Assembly: GCF_001890385.1 (NCBI RefSeq)
Contig: NZ_CP018221.1
Span: forward strand, 62,001 to 126,000
Length of the DNA stretch: 64,000 nucleotides
Direction of reading: 5' to 3'
Source of the DNA: Tardibacter chloracetimidivorans
GTDB taxonomy: Bacteria; Pseudomonadota; Alphaproteobacteria; Sphingomonadales; Sphingomonadaceae
How positions within the stretch are numbered: the first letter of the stretch is position 1; every line of letters begins with the position of its first letter. A program made the translations under genes and the position numbers. Shown piece after piece: positions 27,041 to 35,926 of this stretch. The notes under the pieces were generated by a model, which was not told where the DNA came from, did not search any database, and was given only the letters and a program-made list of their open reading frames with translations.

Positions 27041-28441
27041 TCAGGCCGAAACGCGCTGGCCGCCGCCAGTACGGCGCTGGCCGTTGCGGGAGCGATTGCC
27101 CCCGCCGCCATTGCCGCCGCCACCACCACCGGCATTGCTGCCGCGATGGCCTCCGCGCTCGCCCGCAGGACGCGCGCCGAAAGGCTTTGGCTCATGACGT
27201 TCGCGGCGTTCGCCTTGGCGATGGCCCCGGTCGCCATGCGGGCGGTCCCCGCGCGGCCGGTCGTCGCGCCGTTCAGGCGCAAGCTTCGGCATGGCGGCAA
27301 GGGCCGCGCGGATGCCTTCCGGCAGCGGTTGCTGGGCAAGCCTGACCTTCGTCAGCTTTTCGATGTCGCGCAGATAGGGGCGTTCGTCATCGGCGCAGAA
27401 GCTGAGCGCGATCCCTTCCGCTCCCGCACGCGCGGTCCGGCCGATGCGGTGGACATATTGCTCGGGCACGTTCGGCAGTTCGAAGTTCACGACATGGCTT
27501 ACGGCGTCGATGTCGATGCCGCGCGCCGCGATGTCGGTGGCCACAAGCACCTTGATCCTGCCCGACTTGAACTCGGCCAGCGCCTTTTCGCGTTGCGGCT
27601 GGCTCTTGTTGCCGTGAATGGCCGCGGACTGAATGCTCGCCGCGCTCAGATGCTTCACCACGCGGTCAGCACCATGCTTCGTGCGGGTGAACACCAGCAC
27701 GCGCTGGATCGCCGGATCGGCGAGCGTGATGTTGAGCAGCGCCTGTTTCTCGCGCTGATCGACGAACATGACGCGCTGGTCGATCCGCTCAGCCGTGGTG
27801 GCGACGGGGGTGACGGCAACCTTCACCGGATCGGTCAGGTAACGCGCGGCAAGCTCGGCGATCTGCTTCGGCATGGTTGCGGAAAAGAACAGGGTCTGGC
27901 GACGCTTCGGCAGCATCGGCACAATGCGGCGCAATGCGTGGATGAAGCCAAGGTCCAGCATCTGGTCGGCCTCGTCCAGCACCAGAACCTCGACATGGTT
28001 CAGGGTGAGGATGCGCTGGTCGATCAAATCGAGCAGGCGACCGGGCGTTGCGACAAGCACGTCGACGCCCGACTGGAGCATGATCCGCTGGCGGTTGATC
28101 GGCACGCCGCCGAACACCGTCGCGACGGTCATCTTCAGATTGCGGCCGTAAACGCGAAAGCTTTCGGCAATCTGGCTTGCGAGTTCGCGGGTGGGCGACA
28201 GCACCAGTACGCGGGTGGAATGGCGCATCCGCTGGACGGGGTTTTGCGCCAGCCGGTCCAGAATGGGAAGCGCGAAGGCAGCGGTCTTGCCGGTGCCGGT
28301 CTGCGCGATGCCGAGCAGATCCTTGCCCTGCAGCACATAGGGAATGGCCTGGGCCTGAATGGGGGTGGGGGTTTCATATCCCTCCGCCGCGAGCGCCTGG
28401 GCAATCGGATCGGCAAGGCCGAGTTCGGAAAAAGTTTTCAA
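27041..28441 (-). CDS. DEAD-box RNA helicase
   Basis: The roughly 466-aa RhlE-like helicase remodels RNA with ATP. Motifs in order: Q motif ([10 protein letters not shown]), I AQTGTGKT, Ia [41 protein letters not shown]. The C-terminal 70-80 residues are Arg/Gly/Asn-rich, including runs of glycine, and are probably disordered and RNA-binding. The start is taken at a TTG (28441, [11 protein letters not shown]) matching family N-termini; ATGs at 28477 and 28474 add 11-12 residues. Probably involved in ribosome assembly or cold-related RNA handling. Confidence 0.92.
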   Translation of the reverse strand: MKTFSELGLADPIAQALAAEGYETPTPIQAQAIPYVLQGKDLLGIAQTGTGKTAAFALPILDRLAQNPVQRMRHSTRVLVLSPTRELASQIAESFRVYGRNLKMTVATVFGGVPINRQRIMLQSGVDVLVATPGRLLDLIDQRILTLNHVEVLVLDEADQMLDLGFIHALRRIVPMLPKRRQTLFFSATMPKQIAELAARYLTDPVKVAVTPVATTAERIDQRVMFVDQREKQALLNITLADPAIQRVLVFTRTKHGADRVVKHLSAASIQSAAIHGNKSQPQREKALAEFKSGRIKVLVATDIAARGIDIDAVSHVVNFELPNVPEQYVHRIGRTARAGAEGIALSFCADDERPYLRDIEKLTKVRLAQQPLPEGIRAALAAMPKLAPERRDDRPRGDRPHGDRGHRQGERRERHEPKPFGARPAGERGGHRGSNAGGGGGGNGGGGNRSRNGQRRTGGGQRVSA

Positions 28442-28680
28442 AATACAGTCTTTCAAACGTGCATGAGCACGCATCATTGCCGGGCAGCAGACGGATTCCG
28501 CGCGCACGGCATGAACGGGCTCGTTACTGACGACCCGCGTGACTAGGGAAGCCTGGGAAAGCGAATGAAGGTCAAAGCCTGTTCCGCCCTTGTTTCGGCA
28601 GAAAATCACGCGGCCTTGCCCAAGCACCGGTCATTCCGGCGCGAACGCTGCTGGCCATGTGGCGGTGCAGCAATGAAAAG

Positions 28681-29178
28681 TCAAATTATTTCTAGGAATT
28701 GCCTGATGCGCCGCCACTCCAGCGCCTTGTTGGAAAGCGGCACGGCATGGGCCGGGCTGGATGAAGGCAGCGTTACAAGTGCGATGTTTTCCGAAAGTCC
28801 AGCAAGCGCCTTGGTGCCGATCGCGGCGGATTTGCCGCCGTTGAACGCGATGGCGCGCAGGCTGGGCAGGTCGGCGGCAAGCGTCGCGAGATCATTGGGG
28901 GCATGATCGCGGATGCGTGAATCCAGGCTCCCGACACGCGCCGCCTCGCCCACGCTGTCCCAAAGGCCGATCTTATGGTCCAGCAGCGTGCGGAGCCGGG
29001 CATCATAATCCAGCGCTGGAAGATCGACCCCGATGGCGTCGCCGACCAGCGCCCAGAACTGGTTGCGCGGGTTCGCGTAATAGCGCCCGGCGGCAAGCGA
29101 CTGCTCTCCCGGCAGGCTGCCGAGGATGAGCAGGCGCGTCCGTTGATCGACGACTGGCGGAAAGGAGCGTTTGCGCAA
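28681..29178 (-). CDS. Hypoxanthine-DNA glycosylase-like uracil glycosylase family
   Basis: The 165-aa single-domain protein has the UDG-superfamily motif LILGSLPGEQSL near the N-terminus, YYANPRNQFW after it and a C-terminal LPSSSPAHA motif. This set matches family 6 (hypoxanthine-DNA glycosylase), which removes deaminated adenine. The expected Asn in NPRNxFW is present. It sits 3 bases downstream of phaC, so it may be read from the phaC transcript. Confidence 0.85.
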   Translation of the reverse strand: MRKRSFPPVVDQRTRLLILGSLPGEQSLAAGRYYANPRNQFWALVGDAIGVDLPALDYDARLRTLLDHKIGLWDSVGEAARVGSLDSRIRDHAPNDLATLAADLPSLRAIAFNGGKSAAIGTKALAGLSENIALVTLPSSSPAHAVPLSNKALEWRRIRQFLEII

Positions 29179-29181
29179 GCG

Positions 29182-30939
29182 CTAGCGCATCGTCACATAG
29201 CGGCCGGGGGCATCCTCGATGGCCGGATATTTCGGGTTGCCGCCGGGGATGCGCGCGCCGGTCGCGGGCACCAGCTTGCCCGCGTGCGGCCTGATCCATT
29301 CCATCCAGTCCGGCCACCAGCTCCCCTGGGTTTCGCTGGCCTTTTCGATGAACTCGTCAAGCGACGCCGCTTTTCCGTCGAATGTCCAATACTGGTATTT
29401 TCCGGACGACGGAGGATTGACGACGCCCGCGATATGGCCCGATCCGGCCAGCAGGAAGCGCATCGGCGCCTTCATCGCCTCCATCATCTTCCAGACCGAG
29501 CGGGCAGGCGCGATATGGTCTTCCCGGCCTGCCTGCACATAGCTTGGCGTCATGACGTCTCCGAGGCGGATCGGCGTGCCGGCGATGCTGATCTCGCCGC
29601 GCATGAGCTTGTTGTCGCGGTACAGGTCGGCCAGATATTCGCGATGCCAGCGGGCGGGCAGGTTGGTGAAATCCGAGTTCCAGTAGAGCAGGTCAAACGG
29701 CGTATATTCCTTGCCCAGCAGGTAATTGTTGACGACATAGCTCCAGATCAGATCCTGCCCGCGCAGCAGGTTGAACGTCGCCGTCATGAAGCGCCCGTCG
29801 AGATAGCCCTTGCCCTGGGAAAGCGCCGAGACCAGCGCCAGCTGATCGTCATCGACAAAGATCTTGAGGTCGCCTGCGTCCTCGAAATCGACCTGGGCCG
29901 TGAAATAGGTTGCCGATTCCACCTTCTGCGCCTGACCTTGCGCCGTGAGCCACGCAAGCGTCATCGCCAGCGTGGTTCCAGCCACGCAATAGCCGATGGT
30001 GTTGACGGATTTGACGCCAAGCACGTCGCGCACGGTGTCGATCGCGCTCACCTGCGCCCGGACATAATCCTCGGCGGTGACGTCCTTCAGCGTTTCGTCG
30101 GCGGACTTCCACGAAACGATGAATACCGTATGGCCCTGCTCGACCGCCCATCTGATGAAGCTCTTCTCCGGCGACAGGTCCAGAATGTAGAAGCGGTTGA
30201 TCCAGGGCGGGAAGATCAGGAGCGGCTTGCGGAAGACCTCTTCCGTCGTGGGATTGTACTGGATGAGCTGAAACAGTTCGGTCTCGAACACGACCTTGCC
30301 GGGCGTGGAGGCGATGTTGCGCCCAAGCTCGAACGCATCGGCGCGGGTCTGGGTAAGCTGCCCCCGCGACAGGTCGGTGAGCATGTGCTCAAGCCCTGCG
30401 ACAAGGTTCTGGCCGCCGGTCTCGATCGTCCGTTCGATCACCTCCGGATTGGTGAAGGCGAAATTGGATGGGCTGATCGCCTCGATGATCGCGCGCGTTG
30501 CAAAGCGCAGCCGTTCCCGCTGGGCCGGATCAAGCCCTTCCATCTCGTCGATGTTTGCGAGCAGATGGTCGGACACCAAAAGATAGGACTGGCGGATCAG
30601 GTCGAACAGGGGCTGGCTTCGCCACGCATCGCCCTTGAAGCGGCGATCCTTGTCGGCGGGCGAACCCGCATCGGTTCCGGGTGAGAGGAAGCGGTTCCAC
30701 AGGTCGAGGCTCTGCGTCAGCAACTGGGCCTGACGGTCCGCGATCCTGCTACCGTCGATGGTCCAGAGGCTGCTCATGTCCGCCCACAGCGACATGGACC
30801 ATTGGTCGGCCGGCGGTTGCGCGTCCTTCGCCTGGTTGACCCAGAACTCCAGCATCATCTGTTGCGCACGGCCGATTGTCTCGGTCCATTGCTGCAAGGT
30901 CGGGAGGTCGATGGCCGGAACCTCGGCAGCTTCTTGCAT
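29182..30939 (-). CDS. phaC: Class I poly(3-hydroxyalkanoate) synthase
   Basis: The 585-aa enzyme polymerises 3-hydroxyacyl-CoA into storage polyester. The lipase-like box holding the catalytic Cys is GYCVAG; the rest of the triad is expected at the Asp in the AGREDHIAPA segment and the His in LLAGSGHIAGVVNPP. The PWINRFYILDL and SWKSADETLKD segments are standard for PhaC. Length and single-subunit context fit class I. No phaA/phaB/phasin gene is adjacent; scoAB may link to the same acetoacetyl-CoA pool. Confidence 0.95.
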   Translation of the reverse strand: MQEAAEVPAIDLPTLQQWTETIGRAQQMMLEFWVNQAKDAQPPADQWSMSLWADMSSLWTIDGSRIADRQAQLLTQSLDLWNRFLSPGTDAGSPADKDRRFKGDAWRSQPLFDLIRQSYLLVSDHLLANIDEMEGLDPAQRERLRFATRAIIEAISPSNFAFTNPEVIERTIETGGQNLVAGLEHMLTDLSRGQLTQTRADAFELGRNIASTPGKVVFETELFQLIQYNPTTEEVFRKPLLIFPPWINRFYILDLSPEKSFIRWAVEQGHTVFIVSWKSADETLKDVTAEDYVRAQVSAIDTVRDVLGVKSVNTIGYCVAGTTLAMTLAWLTAQGQAQKVESATYFTAQVDFEDAGDLKIFVDDDQLALVSALSQGKGYLDGRFMTATFNLLRGQDLIWSYVVNNYLLGKEYTPFDLLYWNSDFTNLPARWHREYLADLYRDNKLMRGEISIAGTPIRLGDVMTPSYVQAGREDHIAPARSVWKMMEAMKAPMRFLLAGSGHIAGVVNPPSSGKYQYWTFDGKAASLDEFIEKASETQGSWWPDWMEWIRPHAGKLVPATGARIPGGNPKYPAIEDAPGRYVTMR

Positions 30940-31033
30940 CTTTTCTCTCCCGATACTCGCCAGTGCGGGCCGTGACAGCTATAAGCCGCAACGTGCGTCA
31001 TTCCGGCGTACACCGTAAAGGGTCTGTTTTGAG

Positions 31034-32245
31034 ATGTCCGAGGAATTTTACCGTATTCGACGCCTGCCGCCTTATGTCATCGCCGAAGTGAACGCGATGC
31101 GGGCAGCGGCGCGAGCGCGGGGCGAGGACATCATCGACCTTGGCATGGGCAATCCCGACCTGCCGCCGCCGCCGCATGTGATCGAAAAGCTGTGCGAGGT
31201 GGCGAGAAAGCCGGACGCGCACGGCTATTCGGCGTCCAAGGGGCTTGCGGGGCTGCGCAAGGCGCAATCCGGCTATTACCAGCGCCGATTCGGGGTCGAT
31301 CTCGATCCGGAGACGGAAGTGGTGGTGACGCTTGGCTCCAAGGAAGGCCTGGCCAATCTCGCGCAGGCGATCACCGCGCCGGGCGACGTGGTGCTTGCGC
31401 CCAACCCAAGCTATCCCATCCACACCTTCGGCTTCATCATCGCCGGGGCGACGATCCGGTCGGTCCCGACGACACCGGACGAGCGCTTTTTCGACTCGCT
31501 GGAGCGGGCGGTGAAGTTCACCGTGCCGAAGCCGTCGGTGCTGGTGATCGGCTATCCGAGCAATCCGACCGCCGAGACGGTGGACCTCGCCTTTTACGAG
31601 CGGGTCGTCGCCTTTGCGAAGGAGCATGGGCTTTGGGTGCTGTCGGACCTTGCCTATTCGGAAATCTATTTCGATGACGAGCCGACCCCCTCCATCCTGC
31701 AGGTGCCGGGCGCAAAGGATGTGGCGGTGGAGTTCACGTCCATGTCCAAGACATACAGCATGGCCGGGTGGCGCATGGGCTTTGCCGTGGGCAACAAGAC
31801 GCTGATCGCGGCGCTGACGCGTGTGAAGAGCTATCTGGATTATGGCGCGTTCACGCCGATCCAGGCCGCAGCGGTGGCCGCGATCAACGGGCCGCAGGAT
31901 ATCGTCGAGCATAACCGCCAGCTCTACAAGCGCAGACGCGACGTGCTGGTCGAAAGCTTCGGCCGCGCGGGGTGGGAGATTCCAAAGCCGCGCGCGTCGA
32001 TGTTCTGCTGGGCGCCATTGCCCCCTGCGCTCGCCCATCTGGGCAGCCTGGAGTTTTCCAAGCAGCTTCTCACCCATGCCAAGGTCGCGGTCGCGCCCGG
32101 CGTCGGCTATGGCGAGGAGGGGGAGGGCTTCGTTCGCATCGCGATGGTGGAGAACGAGCATCGAATCCGCCAGGCGGCGCGCAATGTGAAGCGCTATCTT
32201 CAGTCCATGGGCGTCAATACGACCGGACAGGCGGTGGGGAGCTAG
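31034..32245 (+). CDS. Class I/II aminotransferase, AlaC/LL-DAP aminotransferase-like
   Basis: The 403-aa fold-type I PLP enzyme has the PLP lysine in SMSKTYSMAGWRMGF, the NPDLPPP substrate loop and a GYPSNPTAE motif. The family includes alanine transaminase AlaC and annotated LL-diaminopimelate aminotransferases; the exact substrate cannot be set from sequence. It is immediately upstream of hom, a common neighbour pair in sphingomonads. A 6-bp hairpin (TAGGGT/ACCCTA, 32243-32258) overlaps its stop codon. Confidence 0.88.
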   Translation: MSEEFYRIRRLPPYVIAEVNAMRAAARARGEDIIDLGMGNPDLPPPPHVIEKLCEVARKPDAHGYSASKGLAGLRKAQSGYYQRRFGVDLDPETEVVVTLGSKEGLANLAQAITAPGDVVLAPNPSYPIHTFGFIIAGATIRSVPTTPDERFFDSLERAVKFTVPKPSVLVIGYPSNPTAETVDLAFYERVVAFAKEHGLWVLSDLAYSEIYFDDEPTPSILQVPGAKDVAVEFTSMSKTYSMAGWRMGFAVGNKTLIAALTRVKSYLDYGAFTPIQAAAVAAINGPQDIVEHNRQLYKRRRDVLVESFGRAGWEIPKPRASMFCWAPLPPALAHLGSLEFSKQLLTHAKVAVAPGVGYGEEGEGFVRIAMVENEHRIRQAARNVKRYLQSMGVNTTGQAVGS

Positions 32246-32352
32246 GGTTCGGACCCTAACCACCAGATTTGGCGGTCCCGGCGAAGGCCGGGACCCCATA
32301 TGGCTTTGCCATTGCGTGCTGACGCCCTATGGATGCCGGCCTGCGCTGGCAT
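32243..32352. repeat. Three short hairpins between aminotransferase and hom
   Basis: The gap contains TAGGGT/ACCCTA (32243-32258), GTCCCGGC/GCCGGGAC (32275-32294, loop GAAG) and ATGCCGGC/GCTGGCAT (32333-32352, loop CTGC). The middle one is the same kind of palindrome as that at 26936. They may attenuate or stabilise the transcript between the two genes. Confidence 0.55.
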
Positions 32353-32375
32353 GACAATTGTAGAAAGAGACTGGA

Positions 32376-33668
32376 ATGAGCGGACCGTTGCGCGTGGCGC
32401 TGGCAGGATTGGGAACCGTTGGCGCGGGCGTGGTGAAGCTGATCGAGGTGAACCGCACGCTGGTGGAGCGGCGGGCAGCGCGCCCGATCCAGGTCGTCGC
32501 GGTTTCTGCGCGGGACCGGAACCGCGATCGCGGCATCGACATGAGCGCGTTTGAATGGGTGGACGATCCCGTCACGCTCGCTGCGCGCGACGACATCGAC
32601 GTGGTGGTGGAACTGATCGGCGGGTCGGACGGGCCGGCGCTGGCGCTTGCCCGCGCCACGCTTGAAAGCGGCAAGGCGCTGGTCACGGCCAACAAGGCGA
32701 TGCTCGCCCATCACGGGATCGAGCTTGCCCGCATGGCCGAAGCACAGGGCGCGGCGCTGAAATATGAGGCGGCGGTGGCTGGCGGGATTCCAGTCATAAA
32801 AGGGCTGCGCGAAGGCGCGGCTGCAAACGAGATCGGCGTCGTCTACGGCATTCTGAACGGCACCTGCAATTACATCCTGACCACCATGGAGAAGGAAGGG
32901 CGTGCCTTTAACGAGGTGCTGGAAGAGGCGCAGCGACTTGGCTTTGCCGAAGCCGACCCCAGCTTCGATATCGACGGTGTCGACGCCGCGCACAAGCTGT
33001 CGATCCTCGCCTCGCTGGCCTTTGGTACGCGGCTCGATTTTGAAGGGGTTGCGATCGACGGCATTCGCGAGGTGGAGGCTGCCGACATCGCCTATGCCGA
33101 AACGCTGGGCTTCAAAGTGCGTCTCGTGGGGATTGCGCAGGCCGATGCAAACGGGCTGTTTCAGCGGGTCCACGCCTGCCTCGCGCCGGTTGCGCACCCG
33201 CTTGCGCATGTCGACGGATCGCTGAACGCCGTCGTTGCGGAGGGCAATTTCGTGGGCCGCCTGTTCTTCCAGGGGAGCGGTGCCGGAGAAGGCCCCACCG
33301 CATCGGCCGTGGTGGCCGATCTGATCGACATCGGACGCGGCGAATTCGGCCCCGCCTTTGCAATGCCGGTGGATAGCCTGACGGCGCTTCCCCCCGCTGC
33401 GGCCGGGGACCGGGTGGGGCGCGTCTATTTGCGCTTTACCGTTGCAGACCGACCCGGCGTTCTTGCCGAACTGACGGCCGCCATGCGCGATGCGGGGGTT
33501 TCTATCGAAAGCCTGATCCAGCGTGGCAACACCGAAAACGGCGGCGTTTATCTGGTGATGGTGACCCATGAAGTGCCCGAACGCGCGGTAACGGATGCGC
33601 TGGCGCGGCTGCACGGCTCCGAAAATATCCTCGGCCGGCCGATGCTGATGCACATACTGGATTTCTGA
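32376..33668 (+). CDS. hom: Homoserine dehydrogenase
   Basis: The 430-aa enzyme reduces aspartate semialdehyde to homoserine for Met and Thr. The NAD(P)-binding LAGLGTVGAGVVKLIE, the VTANKAML and GGIPVIKGLREG motifs, the GILNGTCNYILT signature and the catalytic Asp/Lys region are all present. A C-terminal ACT domain (about 350-430; RPGVLAELTAAMRDAGVSIE) suggests threonine feedback. It is monofunctional, with no fused aspartokinase. Confidence 0.97.
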   Translation: MSGPLRVALAGLGTVGAGVVKLIEVNRTLVERRAARPIQVVAVSARDRNRDRGIDMSAFEWVDDPVTLAARDDIDVVVELIGGSDGPALALARATLESGKALVTANKAMLAHHGIELARMAEAQGAALKYEAAVAGGIPVIKGLREGAAANEIGVVYGILNGTCNYILTTMEKEGRAFNEVLEEAQRLGFAEADPSFDIDGVDAAHKLSILASLAFGTRLDFEGVAIDGIREVEAADIAYAETLGFKVRLVGIAQADANGLFQRVHACLAPVAHPLAHVDGSLNAVVAEGNFVGRLFFQGSGAGEGPTASAVVADLIDIGRGEFGPAFAMPVDSLTALPPAAAGDRVGRVYLRFTVADRPGVLAELTAAMRDAGVSIESLIQRGNTENGGVYLVMVTHEVPERAVTDALARLHGSENILGRPMLMHILDF

Positions 33669-33736
33669 GCCATCACGCTATCGACAAGAAACATGGCTAG
33701 GGCTAGCAGCGCAGCAGCTTTGGGAGACATATCGAC

Positions 33737-34717
33737 ATGGTGAAGGCAAGCTCGGTTCTCGACCGCGTTCTGGTGCTGGAGATGGTCCGCGTGACGGAGG
33801 CTGCGGCGATCGGCGCATCCAAGCTGATCGGGCGCGGCGACGAGAAGGCGGCCGATGCCGCGGCAGTTGAATGCATGCGGTCGGCGCTGAACGAATTGCC
33901 GATCGACGGCACGGTTGTGATCGGCGAGGGCGAACGCGACGAGGCGCCGATGCTGTTCATCGGCGAGAAGGTCGGTTCGGCCATAGACGGCGGGCCGCGC
34001 ATCGACATTGCGCTTGATCCGCTGGAAGGGACCACCATCACCGCCAAGGCCGGACCCAATGCGCTTGCGGTTCTCGCCATCGCCGAGGAAGGCTGTCTGC
34101 TGAACGCGCCCGATGTCTATATGGACAAGCTGGCCGTCGGCCCCGGCTATCCCGAAGGCGTGATCGATCTCAACAAGTCGGTCGCCGACAATGTGCGGGC
34201 GGTGGCGAAAGCTAAGGGCGTCCAGCCGAACGAGATCATCACCTGCGTGCTCGACCGGCCTCGCCATGAAAAGCTGATTGCCGAATTGCGGGCGCTGGGC
34301 TGCGGTGTGAATCTCATTCCCGACGGGGACGTGGCGGGCGTGATCGCCGTCACCGATCCGGACACCAACATCGATATCTACATGGGATCGGGCGGTGCGC
34401 CGGAAGGCGTGCTTGCCGCCGCTGCGCTCCGTTGCGTGGGCGGGCAATTCCAGGGCCGTCTGCTGTTCCGCAACGAAGACGAACGCGCTCGCGCCCGCAA
34501 ATGGGGAATCGACGATCTCGACCGCATCTATCACCTCCATGACCTCGCCAAGGGCGACGTCATTTTCGCGGCGACGGGAGTGACGGACGGTTCGCTTCTG
34601 GACGGAGTGAAGCTGTTCAAGGACGGAACCACCACGACCGAATCGGTGGTGATGCGGGCGTCATCGGGGACGATCCGCTGGGTGAAAGGCGAACACCGCA
34701 AAACTCACGGCAAGTGA
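33737..34717 (+). CDS. glpX: Class II fructose-1,6-bisphosphatase
   Basis: The 326-aa GlpX-type phosphatase hydrolyses fructose-1,6-bisphosphate in gluconeogenesis. The metal and phosphate site motifs VVIGEGERDEAPML, DIALDPLEGTT and DGDVAGVIAV are intact. It lies 68 bases downstream of hom, and is often in this position in sphingomonads, so possibly cotranscribed. No other FBPase is seen. Confidence 0.95.
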   Translation: MVKASSVLDRVLVLEMVRVTEAAAIGASKLIGRGDEKAADAAAVECMRSALNELPIDGTVVIGEGERDEAPMLFIGEKVGSAIDGGPRIDIALDPLEGTTITAKAGPNALAVLAIAEEGCLLNAPDVYMDKLAVGPGYPEGVIDLNKSVADNVRAVAKAKGVQPNEIITCVLDRPRHEKLIAELRALGCGVNLIPDGDVAGVIAVTDPDTNIDIYMGSGGAPEGVLAAAALRCVGGQFQGRLLFRNEDERARARKWGIDDLDRIYHLHDLAKGDVIFAATGVTDGSLLDGVKLFKDGTTTTESVVMRASSGTIRWVKGEHRKTHGK

Positions 34718-34859
34718 GTTAAATGCGCAGGCGGATTTTCGCCGGGCAACTTCGCGGCGTTTCGGGTGTTAACCCGTTACCATCGCCCTTTCCATGTCCA
34801 TCGGTTGCCGGTCTCCGCACTGGCCGCCCCCAATTGTTGTTTATGCAAGGAGTAGTCGC

Positions 34860-35486
34860 ATGGCTTTTGAACTTTTGCCGCTTCCGTTCAGCCGGGACGC
34901 GCTGGCACCGCACATGTCGGGAGAGACGCTGGATTTCCACCATGGCAAGCACCACAAGGCCTATGTCGACAAGGTGAACGGCTGGATCGAGGAAAAGGAT
35001 CTGCGCGGCCGCTCGCTGGTGGAGGTGATCCGCCTCGCCCTGGACAAGGGGGACAAGGGCCTGTTCAACAACGCCGGGCAGGTGTGGAACCACAATTTCT
35101 TCTGGTCCAGCCTCGCGCCCGCCGGACAGAAGCCGACCGGGCGGCTGAAAGAGATGATCGATGAATCCTTCGGCTCCACCGATGCGCTCCTCACCAAGCT
35201 GAAGGAAGAGGCGGGCGGCCATTTCGCAAGCGGCTGGGCATGGCTTGTGCTGAAGGACGGCAAGCTGGCGGTCACGTCATTCCATGATGCGGATACGCCG
35301 GTTGCGCATTCGGATGTAAAGCCGCTGCTCACGCTGGATGTGTGGGAGCATGCCTATTACATCGACTATCGCAACGCGCGGCCGACCTATGCTGAAACCG
35401 TGCTCGGCAACATCATCAACTGGGAGTTCGCTGCCAGCAACCTCGACGGCGAGGGAGAACGGCGCGCGGACCAGCAACGGTCCTGA
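34860..35486 (+). CDS. sodB: Superoxide dismutase, Fe/Mn type
   Basis: The 208-aa cytoplasmic enzyme dismutates superoxide. Metal ligands are the His in LDFHHGKHHKAYV, His in VWNHNFFW, and Asp/His in LTLDVWEHAYY. Sequence style (GGHFASGWAWL) favours iron. AAGGAG at 34847-34852 sets the ATG at 34860; the longer in-frame start at 34794 lacks family support. A strong GC hairpin follows 13 bases after its stop. Confidence 0.95.
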   Translation: MAFELLPLPFSRDALAPHMSGETLDFHHGKHHKAYVDKVNGWIEEKDLRGRSLVEVIRLALDKGDKGLFNNAGQVWNHNFFWSSLAPAGQKPTGRLKEMIDESFGSTDALLTKLKEEAGGHFASGWAWLVLKDGKLAVTSFHDADTPVAHSDVKPLLTLDVWEHAYYIDYRNARPTYAETVLGNIINWEFAASNLDGEGERRADQQRS

Positions 35487-35499
35487 AAAATAACGGGCT

Positions 35500-35521
35500 C
35501 CGGCTCCCCAAGGGGGGCCGG
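35500..35521 (+). terminator. Strong GC stem-loop after sodB
   Basis: CCGGCTCCCC and GGGGGGCCGG form a 10-bp stem (one G-U) around AA. It follows sodB directly and precedes the small unknown gene. No U-run follows, so it may act in termination or in mRNA 3' protection. Confidence 0.5.
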
Positions 35522-35588
35522 GTCTGTCCGTCCGGCTTTGGATCGGATGCCAGGGATGGACGTTGATGGGGTGGAAAGGAGAACCGCC

Positions 35589-35840
35589 ATGGACGTTTCC
35601 ACCCGCAAGGAACCAAAGAGCGGCGCGGAAATCTCCTCGGAGATTACGCGGCTGATCTACGCCAATCCGGATGTGCAAGCGTATAACGCCCAGTTCCACA
35701 TTCCGGCGGCAACCTATCAGGAGCCTGACGAATCAGGCTGCAACTGGACGGTCCAACTCGCAAAGGCGACGCAGGGCTATGACAGCGTCATCAGCCAGGC
35801 GCTGGCGACGGCGCGATCCCGTTATGTGCTGAAGCAATAG
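35589..35840 (+). CDS. Small hypothetical protein
   Basis: An 83-aa soluble-looking protein with no recognised domain. AAAGGAG lies 8 bases before the ATG, the strongest argument that it is real. The sequence is of ordinary composition, with an ISSEITRLIYANPDVQAYN segment that could form helices, and one Cys and one Trp in the middle (GCNWTVQL). It sits alone between sodB and recJ; function unknown. Confidence 0.6.
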   Translation: MDVSTRKEPKSGAEISSEITRLIYANPDVQAYNAQFHIPAATYQEPDESGCNWTVQLAKATQGYDSVISQALATARSRYVLKQ

Positions 35841-35926
35841 CATCGTTTTGCCTTGTCGAAGGCCAGGGTGCTGGCCGGGCTTTCAACCGCATTCCCCAAA
35901 TCGCTGCGATGCCCTAGAGAGGCGGC

